Below, in pieces: positions 25,244-33,588 of a stretch of DNA of 64,000 nt. A program made the translations under genes and the position numbers. The DNA is from an uncultured Gammaproteobacteria bacterium (GTDB taxonomy: Bacteria > Pseudomonadota > Gammaproteobacteria > Arenicellales > JAANXG01), in contig CAMYJT010000013.1 of assembly GCA_947258785.1 (NCBI GenBank), forward strand, positions 82,732 through 146,731, given 5' to 3'. How positions within the stretch are numbered: the stretch's first letter is position 1; every line of letters starts with the position of its first letter. The notes beneath the pieces are model-generated. The model was not told where the DNA came from. It made no database searches and saw nothing but the letters and a program-made list of their open reading frames with translations.

Positions 25244-26050
25244 ATGAGCACGGTACTCCACGAGCAAGCGACAACGCTCCCCCGGTATTTGCCGCAGGGC
25301 AATGAGCGGGAAGTTTTCCGCTCGGCGTACCACCGTCAGCTTCCGCTGCTGATCAAGGGGCCTACGGGTTGCGGCAAGACCCGTTTCGTGCGCCATATGG
25401 CGGTGGAGTTGGCCCGACCACTTTACTCCGTGGCCTGTCACGACGAGCTGTCGGCGTCCGATTTAATGGGACGGTTTCTCATCCGCGGTGAGGAAACGGT
25501 TTGGCAGGACGGACCGTTGACACGGGCCGTGCGTGAGGGCGGTATCTGCTATCTGGATGAGGTGGTCGAGGCGCGCAAAGACACTACGGTGATTCTGCAC
25601 CCCCTCACCGATGACCGCCGTGAGATCTACCTGGAGAAGACCGGCGAACTGGTTAAGGCGCCGGCCGATTTCATGCTGGTGGTTTCGTACAACCCCGGCT
25701 ATCAACACCTGTTCAAGAATCTTAAACCGAGTACGCGGCAACGATTCGTGGCGTTGACGTTCGATTTTCCCAGCCCCGAGAAGGAAGCGGAAATTATCGC
25801 CTTGGAGACAGGGCTCGATGCCGCAGGAGCGCGCCGGCTTGCGGAATTGGGCCAACAACTGCGTACTTTGGAGGGCCACGATCTGGAAGAAGTGGCCTCC
25901 ACCCGGCTCCTCATCCATGCGGCCAGTCTGATGATGGACGGATTGACCCGGAGCGAGGCCTGCCGTGTGGCGTTGGTGGAGGCGCTGACGGATGATCCAC
26001 TGATCCAAGAGGGGCTCTCGGAAACCGTGAGTGCCTGTTTCGATAATTGA
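25244..26050 (+). CDS. cbbQ: MoxR-type AAA+ ATPase, CbbQ/NorQ family
   Basis: 268 residues. Walker A GPTGCGKTR (about 39-47), VACHDELSASDLMGRFLI, the ETVWQDGPLTRAVREG segment, Walker B GGICYLDEVVEA, sensor FMLVVSYNPGYQHLFKNLKP with the arginine finger STRQRF, and the family C-terminus ACRVALVEALTDDPLIQEG. CbbQ works with CbbO to remodel inhibited Rubisco; the near-identical NorQ does the same for nitric-oxide reductase with NorD. I prefer CbbQ because the window encodes phosphoribulokinase and no denitrification gene, but neither Rubisco nor NOR genes are adjacent, so the target is inferred. The stop overlaps the start region of the next gene. Confidence 0.8.
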   Translation: MSTVLHEQATTLPRYLPQGNEREVFRSAYHRQLPLLIKGPTGCGKTRFVRHMAVELARPLYSVACHDELSASDLMGRFLIRGEETVWQDGPLTRAVREGGICYLDEVVEARKDTTVILHPLTDDRREIYLEKTGELVKAPADFMLVVSYNPGYQHLFKNLKPSTRQRFVALTFDFPSPEKEAEIIALETGLDAAGARRLAELGQQLRTLEGHDLEEVASTRLLIHAASLMMDGLTRSEACRVALVEALTDDPLIQEGLSETVSACFDN

Positions 26051-26069
26051 AGACAGGCCGGGGCACTCA

Positions 26070-27821
26070 ATGCATGTCGCCGCCAATCTCCGCTTCGACC
26101 TGGCAGTGGGTCTGCGCCGCACGACCAGTTATCCGGATGCGGCGGTCGGACTTGTTGATGTGCAGCGGGGTCTGCACGTGTTTCTGCATGCGCTTGCCGG
26201 ATCGTGCCGGCTCGAGATCGTGGCCGCCAGCGACAACTCGCGGCATGGCCGATTTCGGCGCAGGGTGTCGGCGAAACGTCACTGGCGCGAACTCGCCTGG
26301 CAGAATGCGGACTACGCGTACTTGCCGGAAAACATCGCACGCTTTCCCGACCGGTCCCTGAATCGGGACCTGTATTACTGGTTGGCCGCCTATCTGGCGT
26401 TCGAGCAGGAGATTCCCACAGACTCAAGGTTAAGGCCCGGTTTAGAACACTTGCTGAGAGGCGTGGCAATCAGTGAACTGCTGGTGCGTCAATATCCCGG
26501 ACTGCGCAAGCGATATGCGCGACTTTGTCAGGCATGCCTCGAGCAACGAGATGCGCATAACGACGCGTTGCAACGCCATCGCGGCACGGGTTTTGCACTG
26601 GTGGAGGCCGGTATCCGGCATGGCCTGGGGGATTCCCAACCCGTGCATCACCCATGGCTCACCCGCGCGCTCGAGGCCGCCCGACGCGGTGAACTGCTGG
26701 ACGATCCACCGGCAGCGTTGGCGTCCGGGCCGCTGGCGTTCTGGCCGGCCGCGGTCTGGGGTCATCCGGCGCCACCGGATGCGCGGCCTGCCAAGCCGCT
26801 GCCGGACTATGTGGACCCCGAGCTGCTGAACGACTCTCCGGCCCCGGGGTACCGCACCGACGAGCCTGTCGAGGATCAGGCGTTTGATCCCGATGCCCGC
26901 GACACCGTTGAGGACGGTGAGAGATTGACCGGCGCGCTGCTGTATCCGGAATGGCACCACCGGCGCGGTGAGTACCTGCTGGACTGGTGTCGTGTCTTCG
27001 AGCAGGTGCCGCCGGCCGCCGGCACTAAAATACCCAACCAGGAGTTACAGCAACTGGCCGCACGTGTACGCCGCCGTTTTGAGGCGTTTCGCATGCAGGA
27101 CCGCTGGCAGCGCCGTCTGATCGACGGCGAGGAGGTGGATGTGGATGCATTTGTCGAAGCGTCGACAGAACGCCGCGCCACCGGTTATAAGAGCGACCGG
27201 CTGTATCGGCATCGCGTTCGGAACGAAAGGGAACTTTCAGTAGCCGTGTTGCTCGACGTATCGAATTCGACCCAGGGCCGCGTTGACGGTCTGCACCGGG
27301 TCATCGATATCGCGCAGCGCGCGATGCTGGTGGTTGCCGAGGCGCTGCAGGGCCTGCAGGATGAATTTGCGCTCTACGCCTTCTCCAGCTTCAGCCGCGC
27401 GTATGTTGATTGCCTGCGCATCAAGGGCTTTACGGAAGGCTACAGCGATACCGTGCGCCAGCGGATTCTGACGCTCGCGCCGGAGGGGTCCACTCGGATG
27501 GGCGCCGCCCTTCGTCATGTCGGTGGTGTTGTCGCGAACCGACCGAGGCGACACCGGCTGTTGCTGGTGCTGACCGACGGGCGCCCATACGATCCGGCGG
27601 ATCGGTACGCAGGCCGTTACGCCCTGGAGGATACGCGCCGGGCGCTAATTGATCTACGCAAGTTGGGAGTGTTTCCGTTCGGGTTAACCATTGACCAAAA
27701 AGGACAAGAGTATCTGCCTCATCTGTTCGGGGTGGGCCGGTATTTCGTGCTCTCCAATGTGGCGGCGCTGCCCGAAGTGCTGCCGCGTGTGTACGCGCGC
27801 CTCACCGGCCTGGAAAAATAG
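26070..27821 (+). CDS. cbbO: vWA-domain activase partner, CbbO/NorD family
   Basis: 583 residues from the ATG at 26070; an in-frame GTG at 26031 overlaps cbbQ. The C-terminal third is a von Willebrand A domain with the metal site LLDVSNSTQGR (DxSxS), STRMGAALRHVGG and VLTDGRPYD. The middle has the family segment EWHHRRGEYLLDWCRVFEQ and RRFEAFRMQDRWQRRLIDGE, followed by EEVDVDAFVEA. It recruits the CbbQ hexamer to its substrate protein. Its length is nearer to NorD (about 600) than to long CbbO (about 750), so it may represent a short CbbO subtype or a NorD-like pair. Confidence 0.8.
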   Translation: MHVAANLRFDLAVGLRRTTSYPDAAVGLVDVQRGLHVFLHALAGSCRLEIVAASDNSRHGRFRRRVSAKRHWRELAWQNADYAYLPENIARFPDRSLNRDLYYWLAAYLAFEQEIPTDSRLRPGLEHLLRGVAISELLVRQYPGLRKRYARLCQACLEQRDAHNDALQRHRGTGFALVEAGIRHGLGDSQPVHHPWLTRALEAARRGELLDDPPAALASGPLAFWPAAVWGHPAPPDARPAKPLPDYVDPELLNDSPAPGYRTDEPVEDQAFDPDARDTVEDGERLTGALLYPEWHHRRGEYLLDWCRVFEQVPPAAGTKIPNQELQQLAARVRRRFEAFRMQDRWQRRLIDGEEVDVDAFVEASTERRATGYKSDRLYRHRVRNERELSVAVLLDVSNSTQGRVDGLHRVIDIAQRAMLVVAEALQGLQDEFALYAFSSFSRAYVDCLRIKGFTEGYSDTVRQRILTLAPEGSTRMGAALRHVGGVVANRPRRHRLLLVLTDGRPYDPADRYAGRYALEDTRRALIDLRKLGVFPFGLTIDQKGQEYLPHLFGVGRYFVLSNVAALPEVLPRVYARLTGLEK

Positions 27822-27860
27822 CCGGCTTTCACCGGGGTCAAGTCATCGCTCTTGGGTCTA

Positions 27861-28367
27861 ATGATACGAAAGTGCAATCAATCAGACTTGCAATCGATCT
27901 ATGACATCATCAACGATGCAGCGCAGGCGTACCGGGGTGTCATTCCAGCGGATTGCTGGCGTGAACCGTATATATCCGTGGAAGAAATTGAACAAGAGAT
28001 TGAAGATGACGTCGTTTTCTGGGGACTTGAGGCAGACTCAGAACTCGCGGGCGTCATGGGTTTGCAGAACAGGGGCGATGTCCACCTTATCCGGCATGCG
28101 TACGTCATAACGCGGGCACAACGGCAGGGTATCGGGACGAGGTTGCTGCAACACCTCGAGTCTAATGCGGATAAGCCTTTGTTAGTCGGAACCTGGGCCG
28201 ATGCGCGCTGGGCCATTGCTTTTTATAAAAACCGCGGATACCGGCAGGTGGGGAGATCGGAGAAGGACCACCTACTCGGCAACTACTGGAATATACCCCA
28301 ACGTCAGATCGAGACTTCTGTTGTGCTGGCTGATAAAAGGTGGGGGCATGGCCGACGCGGCCTTTGA
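27861..28367 (+). CDS. GNAT-family N-acetyltransferase
   Basis: 168 residues from the ATG at 27861 (an earlier in-frame TTG is less likely). The GNAT core is clear: MIRKCNQSDLQSIYDIINDA, LAGVMGLQNRGDVHLIRHAY, the acetyl-CoA loop RAQRQGIGTRLLQHLE (Q/R-x-x-G-x-G) and IAFYKNRGYRQVG. The closing DHLLGNYWNIPQRQIETSV is typical of a frequent subgroup of predicted protein or small-molecule acetyltransferases. The substrate is unknown. An inverted-repeat element follows. Confidence 0.85.
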   Translation: MIRKCNQSDLQSIYDIINDAAQAYRGVIPADCWREPYISVEEIEQEIEDDVVFWGLEADSELAGVMGLQNRGDVHLIRHAYVITRAQRQGIGTRLLQHLESNADKPLLVGTWADARWAIAFYKNRGYRQVGRSEKDHLLGNYWNIPQRQIETSVVLADKRWGHGRRGL

Positions 28368-28445
28368 AACGCCGCGGATCCCAAGTCTGTGAGCAGCGGA
28401 AGTATAAAGACCGCGTACCGGTCCCAATGGACCCCAAACATCATC

Positions 28446-28746
28446 GCAATCCGCCTATTGCACCAGGGCGTTCCGCCTTAGTTTCGGGTACACAATTGGA
28501 GATATCCGCAGCGTTTAGTCCCGGAACTGACAACATTCGACTTGCCAGGTGTCCTGGCAAGAAGTCAGGACAGGACTATCCCGGTACTGGCTCGGTCTCG
28601 AACGTCTGGGCTTGCGCTTCACGCAATGCATAGCTGCGGCTATGCATGCCGTACCAGCGCAGCGGTCTTACCGCCCGCCTCTGCGACTACGCGCAGGACA
28701 AGTCCCTTCGGCATCATCCGGGATCCTTGGTGCAATATGCGGGCTA
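28446..28746 (+). repeat. Dispersed inverted-repeat element (MITE-like), copy 2
   Basis: The left end CAATCCGCCTATTGCACCAG and the right end CTTGGTGCAATATGCGGGCTA are imperfect inverted repeats. The core has CTCGGTCTCGAACGTCTGGG, CTTGCGCTTCACGC and a perfect hairpin TGCATAGCTGCGGCTATGCA. It carries an extra ~40-base segment (CGACTACGCGCAGGACAAGT with CCCTTCGGCATCATCC) that is also in copies 5 and 6 but not in 3 and 4, defining two subfamilies. It separates the acetyltransferase and hemerythrin genes. Confidence 0.8.
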
Positions 28747-28814
28747 AATCGTTCCGGAACATATTGAATTCTTGAGCGAGCGTTGTCGATCGCCAAGATG
28801 CGGGGAGACCGGTT

Positions 28815-28844
28815 TTGATACCTTGCTGGTTGTTTGTGTATTAT
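28815..28844 (+). promoter_or_regulatory. Candidate sigma-70 promoter of the hemerythrin gene
   Basis: TTGATA (28815-28820), 18-bp spacer, TATTAT (28839-28844). A transcript starting about 7 bases later would begin within a few bases of the ATG at 28853 and 11 bases before the ATG at 28862, giving a leaderless or nearly leaderless mRNA. Confidence 0.4.
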
Positions 28845-28852
28845 CTGGGCGT

Positions 28853-29290
28853 ATGGCGTTTATGAATTGGGATGAAGAGGTTACGTTCGATGTGTCCTGG
28901 CTGGATGAAGAGCACAGGGCGTTGGTCGATTTGCTTAACGAAATTCATGCAAACGTCCAAGCCGGAGAAAAAAACTTTCGCCTGCACTATTTGCTGGACC
29001 GCCTGATCTCGTGCACGGAATCTCATTTTGCGGAGGAGGAAAGACAAATGCTGCGAATTGGTTATCCCAACCATGAGAATCATCGGCTGCAACACAAAGT
29101 CCTGCTCAATGAGATCCGGTCTTTACAAACGGCGTACCGGGAGGATTATATATCGCTTTCGTTAGATGCATTGACGCAGATAAAGTCCTGGTTGACTAAC
29201 CATGTCGCGAATATGGACAGTGATCTTGCACGATTCGCGAAGCGTTTTTCAGAACTTAATCCCGCCACGGACGGCCCGGCGGATCTCTAG
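28853..29290 (+). CDS. Bacteriohemerythrin
   Basis: 145 residues, single hemerythrin domain with a di-iron O2-binding site. All ligands are visible: DEEHRALVDLLNEIH (His and helix), SHFAEEERQML (HxxxE), HENHRLQHKVLL (His, His) and WLTNHVANMDSDLA (HxxxxD). The WDEEVTFDVSWLDEEH start is classical. It stores or senses oxygen in the cytosol, useful in microaerophiles. Start ATG 28853 or 28862. The TAG stop (29288-29290) is the first three bases of inverted-repeat copy 3, so the element sets the C-terminus. Confidence 0.93.
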   Translation: MAFMNWDEEVTFDVSWLDEEHRALVDLLNEIHANVQAGEKNFRLHYLLDRLISCTESHFAEEERQMLRIGYPNHENHRLQHKVLLNEIRSLQTAYREDYISLSLDALTQIKSWLTNHVANMDSDLARFAKRFSELNPATDGPADL

Positions 29291-29536
29291 CCCGGACATT
29301 GCACCAAGGCGGCGAAATAATGGTGTATCAACATGATTGTGTTCAATGATTCGGTCTTAGGTGATTCGTACAGTTTTTGCTTCTGCAATCGCCTATCCCG
29401 GCCCGGGCTCGATCTCGAACGCCTGCACTTGCGCTTCACTCAACCCATAGCTCGCTACGGATTTCGTTCCGGCGCGGCGTACAGACGCCCGATCTCTCCG
29501 CCAGCTTCCGGGATCCTTGGTGCAATATGCAGGTTA
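29288..29536 (+). repeat. Dispersed inverted-repeat element (MITE-like), copy 3
   Basis: 249 bp. The left end TAGCCCGGACATTGCACCAA continues into GGCGGCGAA; the right end is ATCCTTGGTGCAATATGCAGGTTA. The core contains GGGCTCGATCTCGAACGCCT and GCACTTGCGCTTCACTCAAC. It belongs to the short subfamily with copy 4, which has exactly the same length. It lies between the convergent hemerythrin and methyltransferase genes. Confidence 0.85.
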
Positions 29537-29755
29537 GTCGTTTATAAAAACAACACACAACGAAGGCAACGAATCGGTAGCGGACAACCGGAAGGTTCAG
29601 TTTCGTATCGGGGGTGAATCGCCTACGCCGAGCTTGGTCACGGTGCGTCGCTCATATAGACCGCGAACTGGTTGAACCATGTCGAATATGTTTGGCAAAG
29701 CCCAGTGTGGCGGCTCTCGATACACGCGGGCGATGTGACGCTTGCGTTCAAGCCG

Positions 29756-30259
29756 CTAACCGTTTGCTGTGAACATGTAACAGTGGCCCGGCGCTGTGTC
29801 CGGCGGCAGCGCCAGCGGCCGCGAGCCGCGGAACCGCATCTCTCTCCGGTTGGCGATAACAATGCCGCCGGGTTTAATCAGTTCCGGTATCCAGTCGGCC
29901 AGAACTCGAGCCAGCGCCGCATTGTCTCCGTAGTTTCCGGTGCCGATATCGGCGTGTATTAAAACTACACGCTTGGCAAAGCGGTGCGCCAACCTAGGGA
30001 GCAACTCTCGAATGTCCCCCGTTACGAGATGATCGGAGTCCCGTACAGAGGCGGATTGCGCGTTGGCCGAGCGCTCGAACACGAAGATCTGACGATCCGG
30101 CAACCGCTTTCTCAGGTGGTCATAGGTCCGCCCTTTACCGAGGCCGAACTCCAATACCGGACCCTCGATCGAACCTACGGCCCCCACCGCGTAATCAATG
30201 CAGTTCCGCTGCGCGATCAAGCGCTCAAGCATCGTCTCAAATCTACTCATCGACTGCAT
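29756..30259 (-). CDS. SAM-dependent methyltransferase-like protein
   Basis: 167 residues. Motif I is GPVLEFGLGKGRTYDHLRKR (about 33-52), then FVFERSANAQSAS, DHLVTGDIRELLP, VVLIHADIGTGNYGDN and LIKPGGIVIANRREM. This is the order of a class I methyltransferase fold. The domain is short and ends soon after strand 5. The substrate is unknown. It could start at the ATG of MSRFETM (about 30250) instead. AGGTTTTAAATG precedes the longer start. It is a single gene, convergent with hemerythrin. Confidence 0.7.
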   Translation of the reverse strand: MQSMSRFETMLERLIAQRNCIDYAVGAVGSIEGPVLEFGLGKGRTYDHLRKRLPDRQIFVFERSANAQSASVRDSDHLVTGDIRELLPRLAHRFAKRVVLIHADIGTGNYGDNAALARVLADWIPELIKPGGIVIANRREMRFRGSRPLALPPDTAPGHCYMFTANG

Positions 30260-30768
30260 TTAAAACCTCCGCTGAGCCATCTAACCGATGGCGCGCCTGT
30301 TCAACATGAACCACGATTGATCGCCTCATGCCGGACCCATCCATTGTAGTCGTCGTTTAAACTGCAGACAGCAGCAAGTCGGCGAAACGAGAGGTTGACG
30401 CTCTCGCGGCACACGGCCGATCTCCGTCCATCCCAAATCCGCCCGCATACAGCTGTGGCAGGTCGAGGGTCATGATGTGTGGCCGGGGTCGTCATACTGG
30501 GCCGATCTTTGTCCGTCAGAGACGCTCCGGTCCGGCCCCTTGGGAAGTCGTGCCCACCGGCATGCGAACGCAGCGCGATTAACTGGGTCAGCAAAGATTT
30601 TTCGGGTCAATTAGAATCTTCCGGAGGCCAGTGATGACAAACAGCACCTCAAGACATCGACCCAGCCAACAGGCTCGACCGGCGTTTGCACGCAAGTCCG
30701 GCTTGCCGTCGTATTACCGCTGACGTCCTCCGGTCTACGCCAAGTCCGATGACCCGATATTTCAGGCA
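30260..30768. other. Intergenic, nothing firm; a possible 29-codon leader ORF
   Basis: No recognisable family in either strand. An ATG at 30634 with a CCGGAGG ribosome-binding site starts a 29-residue Arg-rich peptide (MTNSTSRHRPSQQARP...) ending at 30723, 46 bp before the glycosyltransferase start. It might be a leader peptide but there is no independent support. Confidence 0.3.
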
Positions 30769-32556
30769 ATGCGGCGCAGCAGCAGAACATTGACGGGAGA
30801 CCCAACCGGTTGGTCATGGAAGTGGCTGGAGCCGGTATCGGCGGCGGGTCTGGTGTTGGCTGTGCTGTTGTTCGGGATGCTCAAGCTCTATGCCATAAAC
30901 TTTGTGCGGGGCGATGAGCACATGTTTAACTATATGAGCCTGCTCATCCTGGACGGTCTAGTCCCTTATCGTGATTTTCACTACTCCCATCCGCCGCTGC
31001 CGATTTATCTCACGGCCTTGATCTTCTGGCTCGGGGGCTACTCGCTGTTGGCCGCCAAGCTGGTTCCCATCTTCGCGGCGATGAGCTCGGGCTGCCACAT
31101 TTATCTACTCGGCCGCCGCGGCTTTGGGGCCGTGGAGGGTCTTATCGCGGCGGTCCTGTTTCTCTTTACCTTTGACGTATTACGTGGATCGAGCCACGCC
31201 ACCGGCGTAAATCTCACTCTGGCGTTCATGATGGCGGCGGTCTATCAGTCGGTACTGCGGAGACCGGTGTCTAGCGGTGTATTGCTGGCCTTGGGGGCGT
31301 TGTGCGGGGTATACGCCGTGCCGTTGTTTCTGATGATTGCAACCCTTACGCTGCTCCGGTCTTTTCGCGATGCGACGCGAACAGTCGCGGCGTTCGTGTC
31401 GGTGTACGCGGTGATCTTCATCATTCTTCTTGTCCTCACCGGCGCGGCTGTCATCGACCAGGTCTTCGTGTTCAACTGGAATCGCGCGCCGATGCCGTAC
31501 ACCTGGTGGGAGAAATTTCGTCACGTCGTTTTTCTCAATGTTCCGCTGATGGTCGGATTCGTCCCGGGCATCGTGTGGGGACTCGCCCGCTGGGGTCTGG
31601 CTGGGCGGGTGCGCGGGGCCTTGGATGTCGAACCGCGACTGCCCGCGGCAGCCGCCCGGTTCGCACGATGGTCCGCGCCCTGGGCCGGCGACCGTCCGGG
31701 CTTTGCCCTGCTGATCACGACCTTTGCCCTGGGTTATCTGTTGTTCTACGCGAATCTGCAGGTGTATCTGTCCTACTATTTCCTCTTGGTGATGCCTTTC
31801 ATGGCATTGATTACGGCGTATGTCCTGGTCGACCCGATCCGGCATGGGCTCAAGTGGCTGATCTTTGGAGGCGCCCATCGTCCCTCGGGGGCGGAGCTCA
31901 ATGACCACAACGGGCGTGGCACCGCGACCGCCCCGTCCACGAAGACCGACGCCTGGCCCACCGTGGTTGTGCCCGTGTTGCTGGCGTCGCTCGCATTATG
32001 GGGAACGATCCGCTTCGTACACGCGATCGGTGACGAGCGGATAGCCAGCCGGGATTGGGGTGTCAGCAGCTACACTTGGGTTCCGTCCCGGTATCTGAGT
32101 GACGGTGTGAATCGCACAGTCCGCGCGCTGTTCTGGGTGGGCGGGCGCGATCCCCGCCGCCCGGTGCGGGGAATTGGCCGGTATCTGCAGCACGAAACCC
32201 GGCACGCACGGACCATCGACCGGTTTGTCAGCGCTGTGCGCGGGGTGTGCCGGTCCGGCGAATCCCTGTTCGGCGAGTACTCGCTGGGACCCTTCGGCGC
32301 CTCGGTGTCCGATTGCCGGGTCGCGGCAGACCTGGTCGACACTAATTACACGCGCATTCTCGCTGGGGAGAGCACGGCTGCCGAATGGGTAAGGGCGGTC
32401 GAAAGTGACGGTCTCGATATCGCCATCTGGAGGGTGCCGTCAATCTTCGCCCGGGATCCGGTCATGCGCCGTTATGTCCTGGGCACCTTCTCCCGTGTAT
32501 TGTTCCGCTGGCGCGACCCACACATGGGAACCGTCGAGCTTCGGCGGCGGCGCTGA
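30769..32556 (+). CDS. GT-C-fold glycosyltransferase-like polytopic membrane protein
   Basis: 595 residues with about ten membrane helices in the first 370 residues. It begins with a basic cytoplasmic tail and a first helix (VLAVLLFGMLKLYAINF). The first periplasmic loop carries RGDEHMFNYMSLLILDGLVP and YRDFHYSHPPLPIYLTAL. An acidic DE pair in that loop, followed by a (D/H)xSHPPL element, is the mark of family 39-type and ArnT-type transferases, which use lipid-linked sugars on the periplasmic side. The C-terminal ~150 residues are soluble. The acceptor is unknown. It lies back to back with a GT2 gene that could make its lipid-linked donor. Confidence 0.75.
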   Translation: MRRSSRTLTGDPTGWSWKWLEPVSAAGLVLAVLLFGMLKLYAINFVRGDEHMFNYMSLLILDGLVPYRDFHYSHPPLPIYLTALIFWLGGYSLLAAKLVPIFAAMSSGCHIYLLGRRGFGAVEGLIAAVLFLFTFDVLRGSSHATGVNLTLAFMMAAVYQSVLRRPVSSGVLLALGALCGVYAVPLFLMIATLTLLRSFRDATRTVAAFVSVYAVIFIILLVLTGAAVIDQVFVFNWNRAPMPYTWWEKFRHVVFLNVPLMVGFVPGIVWGLARWGLAGRVRGALDVEPRLPAAAARFARWSAPWAGDRPGFALLITTFALGYLLFYANLQVYLSYYFLLVMPFMALITAYVLVDPIRHGLKWLIFGGAHRPSGAELNDHNGRGTATAPSTKTDAWPTVVVPVLLASLALWGTIRFVHAIGDERIASRDWGVSSYTWVPSRYLSDGVNRTVRALFWVGGRDPRRPVRGIGRYLQHETRHARTIDRFVSAVRGVCRSGESLFGEYSLGPFGASVSDCRVAADLVDTNYTRILAGESTAAEWVRAVESDGLDIAIWRVPSIFARDPVMRRYVLGTFSRVLFRWRDPHMGTVELRRRR

Positions 32557-32602
32557 TGGTCGAGATCCCTTATGCACCTGGGACAGCCGGACAACGCCGT
32601 GG

Positions 32603-33388
32603 TCAGCGTTTTGCGAATCGGTAATAGAACAGATAATACAAGAACTCAAATATGGTGGCCGGTGTGATGAACGTGTGCCGCCGTTCGTTTCTGCCAAACA
32701 CAGTGGACACGTGGCAGACCTTCAGCCGGAGACGCAGGGCCTCGATCATGACTTCGGCGTCGGTAAACCATCCGTTGGACGCCAGCCGCATCTGGGTGTA
32801 GGCCGCTCTGGTCATCACCTTCGGTTTGGCGTTGATATCCAGGGCCGGCTCGCGAATTTGAAACAAGAGCCGGAACAGCAGGTTGTACACCCATGAAATC
32901 AGGCGCCGGTACGAGCCATCGTGACGAACCGTGCGGAAGGTCTTGACCAAATCGTAGCGGCCCAGTTTGAGTATCCGGTAGGTCACCACGATATCGCTGC
33001 TCGGCATCTGGCCGTCGCCGTCGATGACCGCAAGGTGTTTACCTGCGCAGGCGCGCAATCCAGACCGCATATCCCAACCCATCATGCCTTCCTTTGCACG
33101 CGACACAACGGTGCAGCGAGGCTTGTGCAAAGCCAGCGACTTCACGATTTCCGGTGTGTCGTCCGGCTCCCCCGGCTGGAAATTGGCGACCAGCACCATC
33201 TCGTAATCGATCCCTTCGGTGTTGAGTTCTGTCTCGAGCTGCGTGACAAACTCCCGAACGTAACTGCCCGCTCGGTAGCAGAGTACGACGACGGAGAGTT
33301 CAGGGATGTTATTCACAACCGTACGCTCTGTGTCTGGTCGGTGTGGGAGGTAAACAGTATGCCTCAAACCCGTCGCCGCGGGTCGCAT
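32603..33388 (-). CDS. Family-2 glycosyltransferase (polyprenyl-phosphate-sugar-synthase-like)
   Basis: Up to 261 residues. The GT-A core has ELSVVVLCYRAGSYVREFV, then AKEGMMGWDMRSGLRACAG, the metal-binding VIDGDGQMPSSDI (DxD-type) and YTQMRLASNGWFTDAEVMIE, followed by FGRNERRHTFITP. The C-terminal YYLFYYRFAKR is aromatic and basic and may touch the membrane. It resembles dolichyl/undecaprenyl-phosphate sugar synthases, which would supply a donor to the convergent GT-C protein. The start could be ATG-equivalent 33388 or the GTG at 33316, where the conserved region begins; neither has a good ribosome-binding site. Confidence 0.82.
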   Translation of the reverse strand: MRPAATGLRHTVYLPHRPDTERTVVNNIPELSVVVLCYRAGSYVREFVTQLETELNTEGIDYEMVLVANFQPGEPDDTPEIVKSLALHKPRCTVVSRAKEGMMGWDMRSGLRACAGKHLAVIDGDGQMPSSDIVVTYRILKLGRYDLVKTFRTVRHDGSYRRLISWVYNLLFRLLFQIREPALDINAKPKVMTRAAYTQMRLASNGWFTDAEVMIEALRLRLKVCHVSTVFGRNERRHTFITPATIFEFLYYLFYYRFAKR

Positions 33389-33588
33389 TCGGCCGTGTTT
33401 TGCAGGCGGTTATGGTCCGTTACCCGCCTGGGCGCCGCCATTATTGATCAATATCTAATGAATTGTTTACCGTTTTCTTGATCGCCGGGTTGGTCTCCGC
33501 CATACTGCGGTTGGCGGTGTGGGCGCCCCGCAAGAGGGGGATGCGCCCTTTTCACGATCCCTTTTCGTGAACTTGAGGAGGACGATCA

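Noticed and set aside
30634..30723. 29-codon Arg-rich ORF with a good ribosome-binding site before the GT-C gene
   Set aside because: Could be a leader peptide, but there is no hairpin or homologue known to me to support it; mentioned only as intergenic content.
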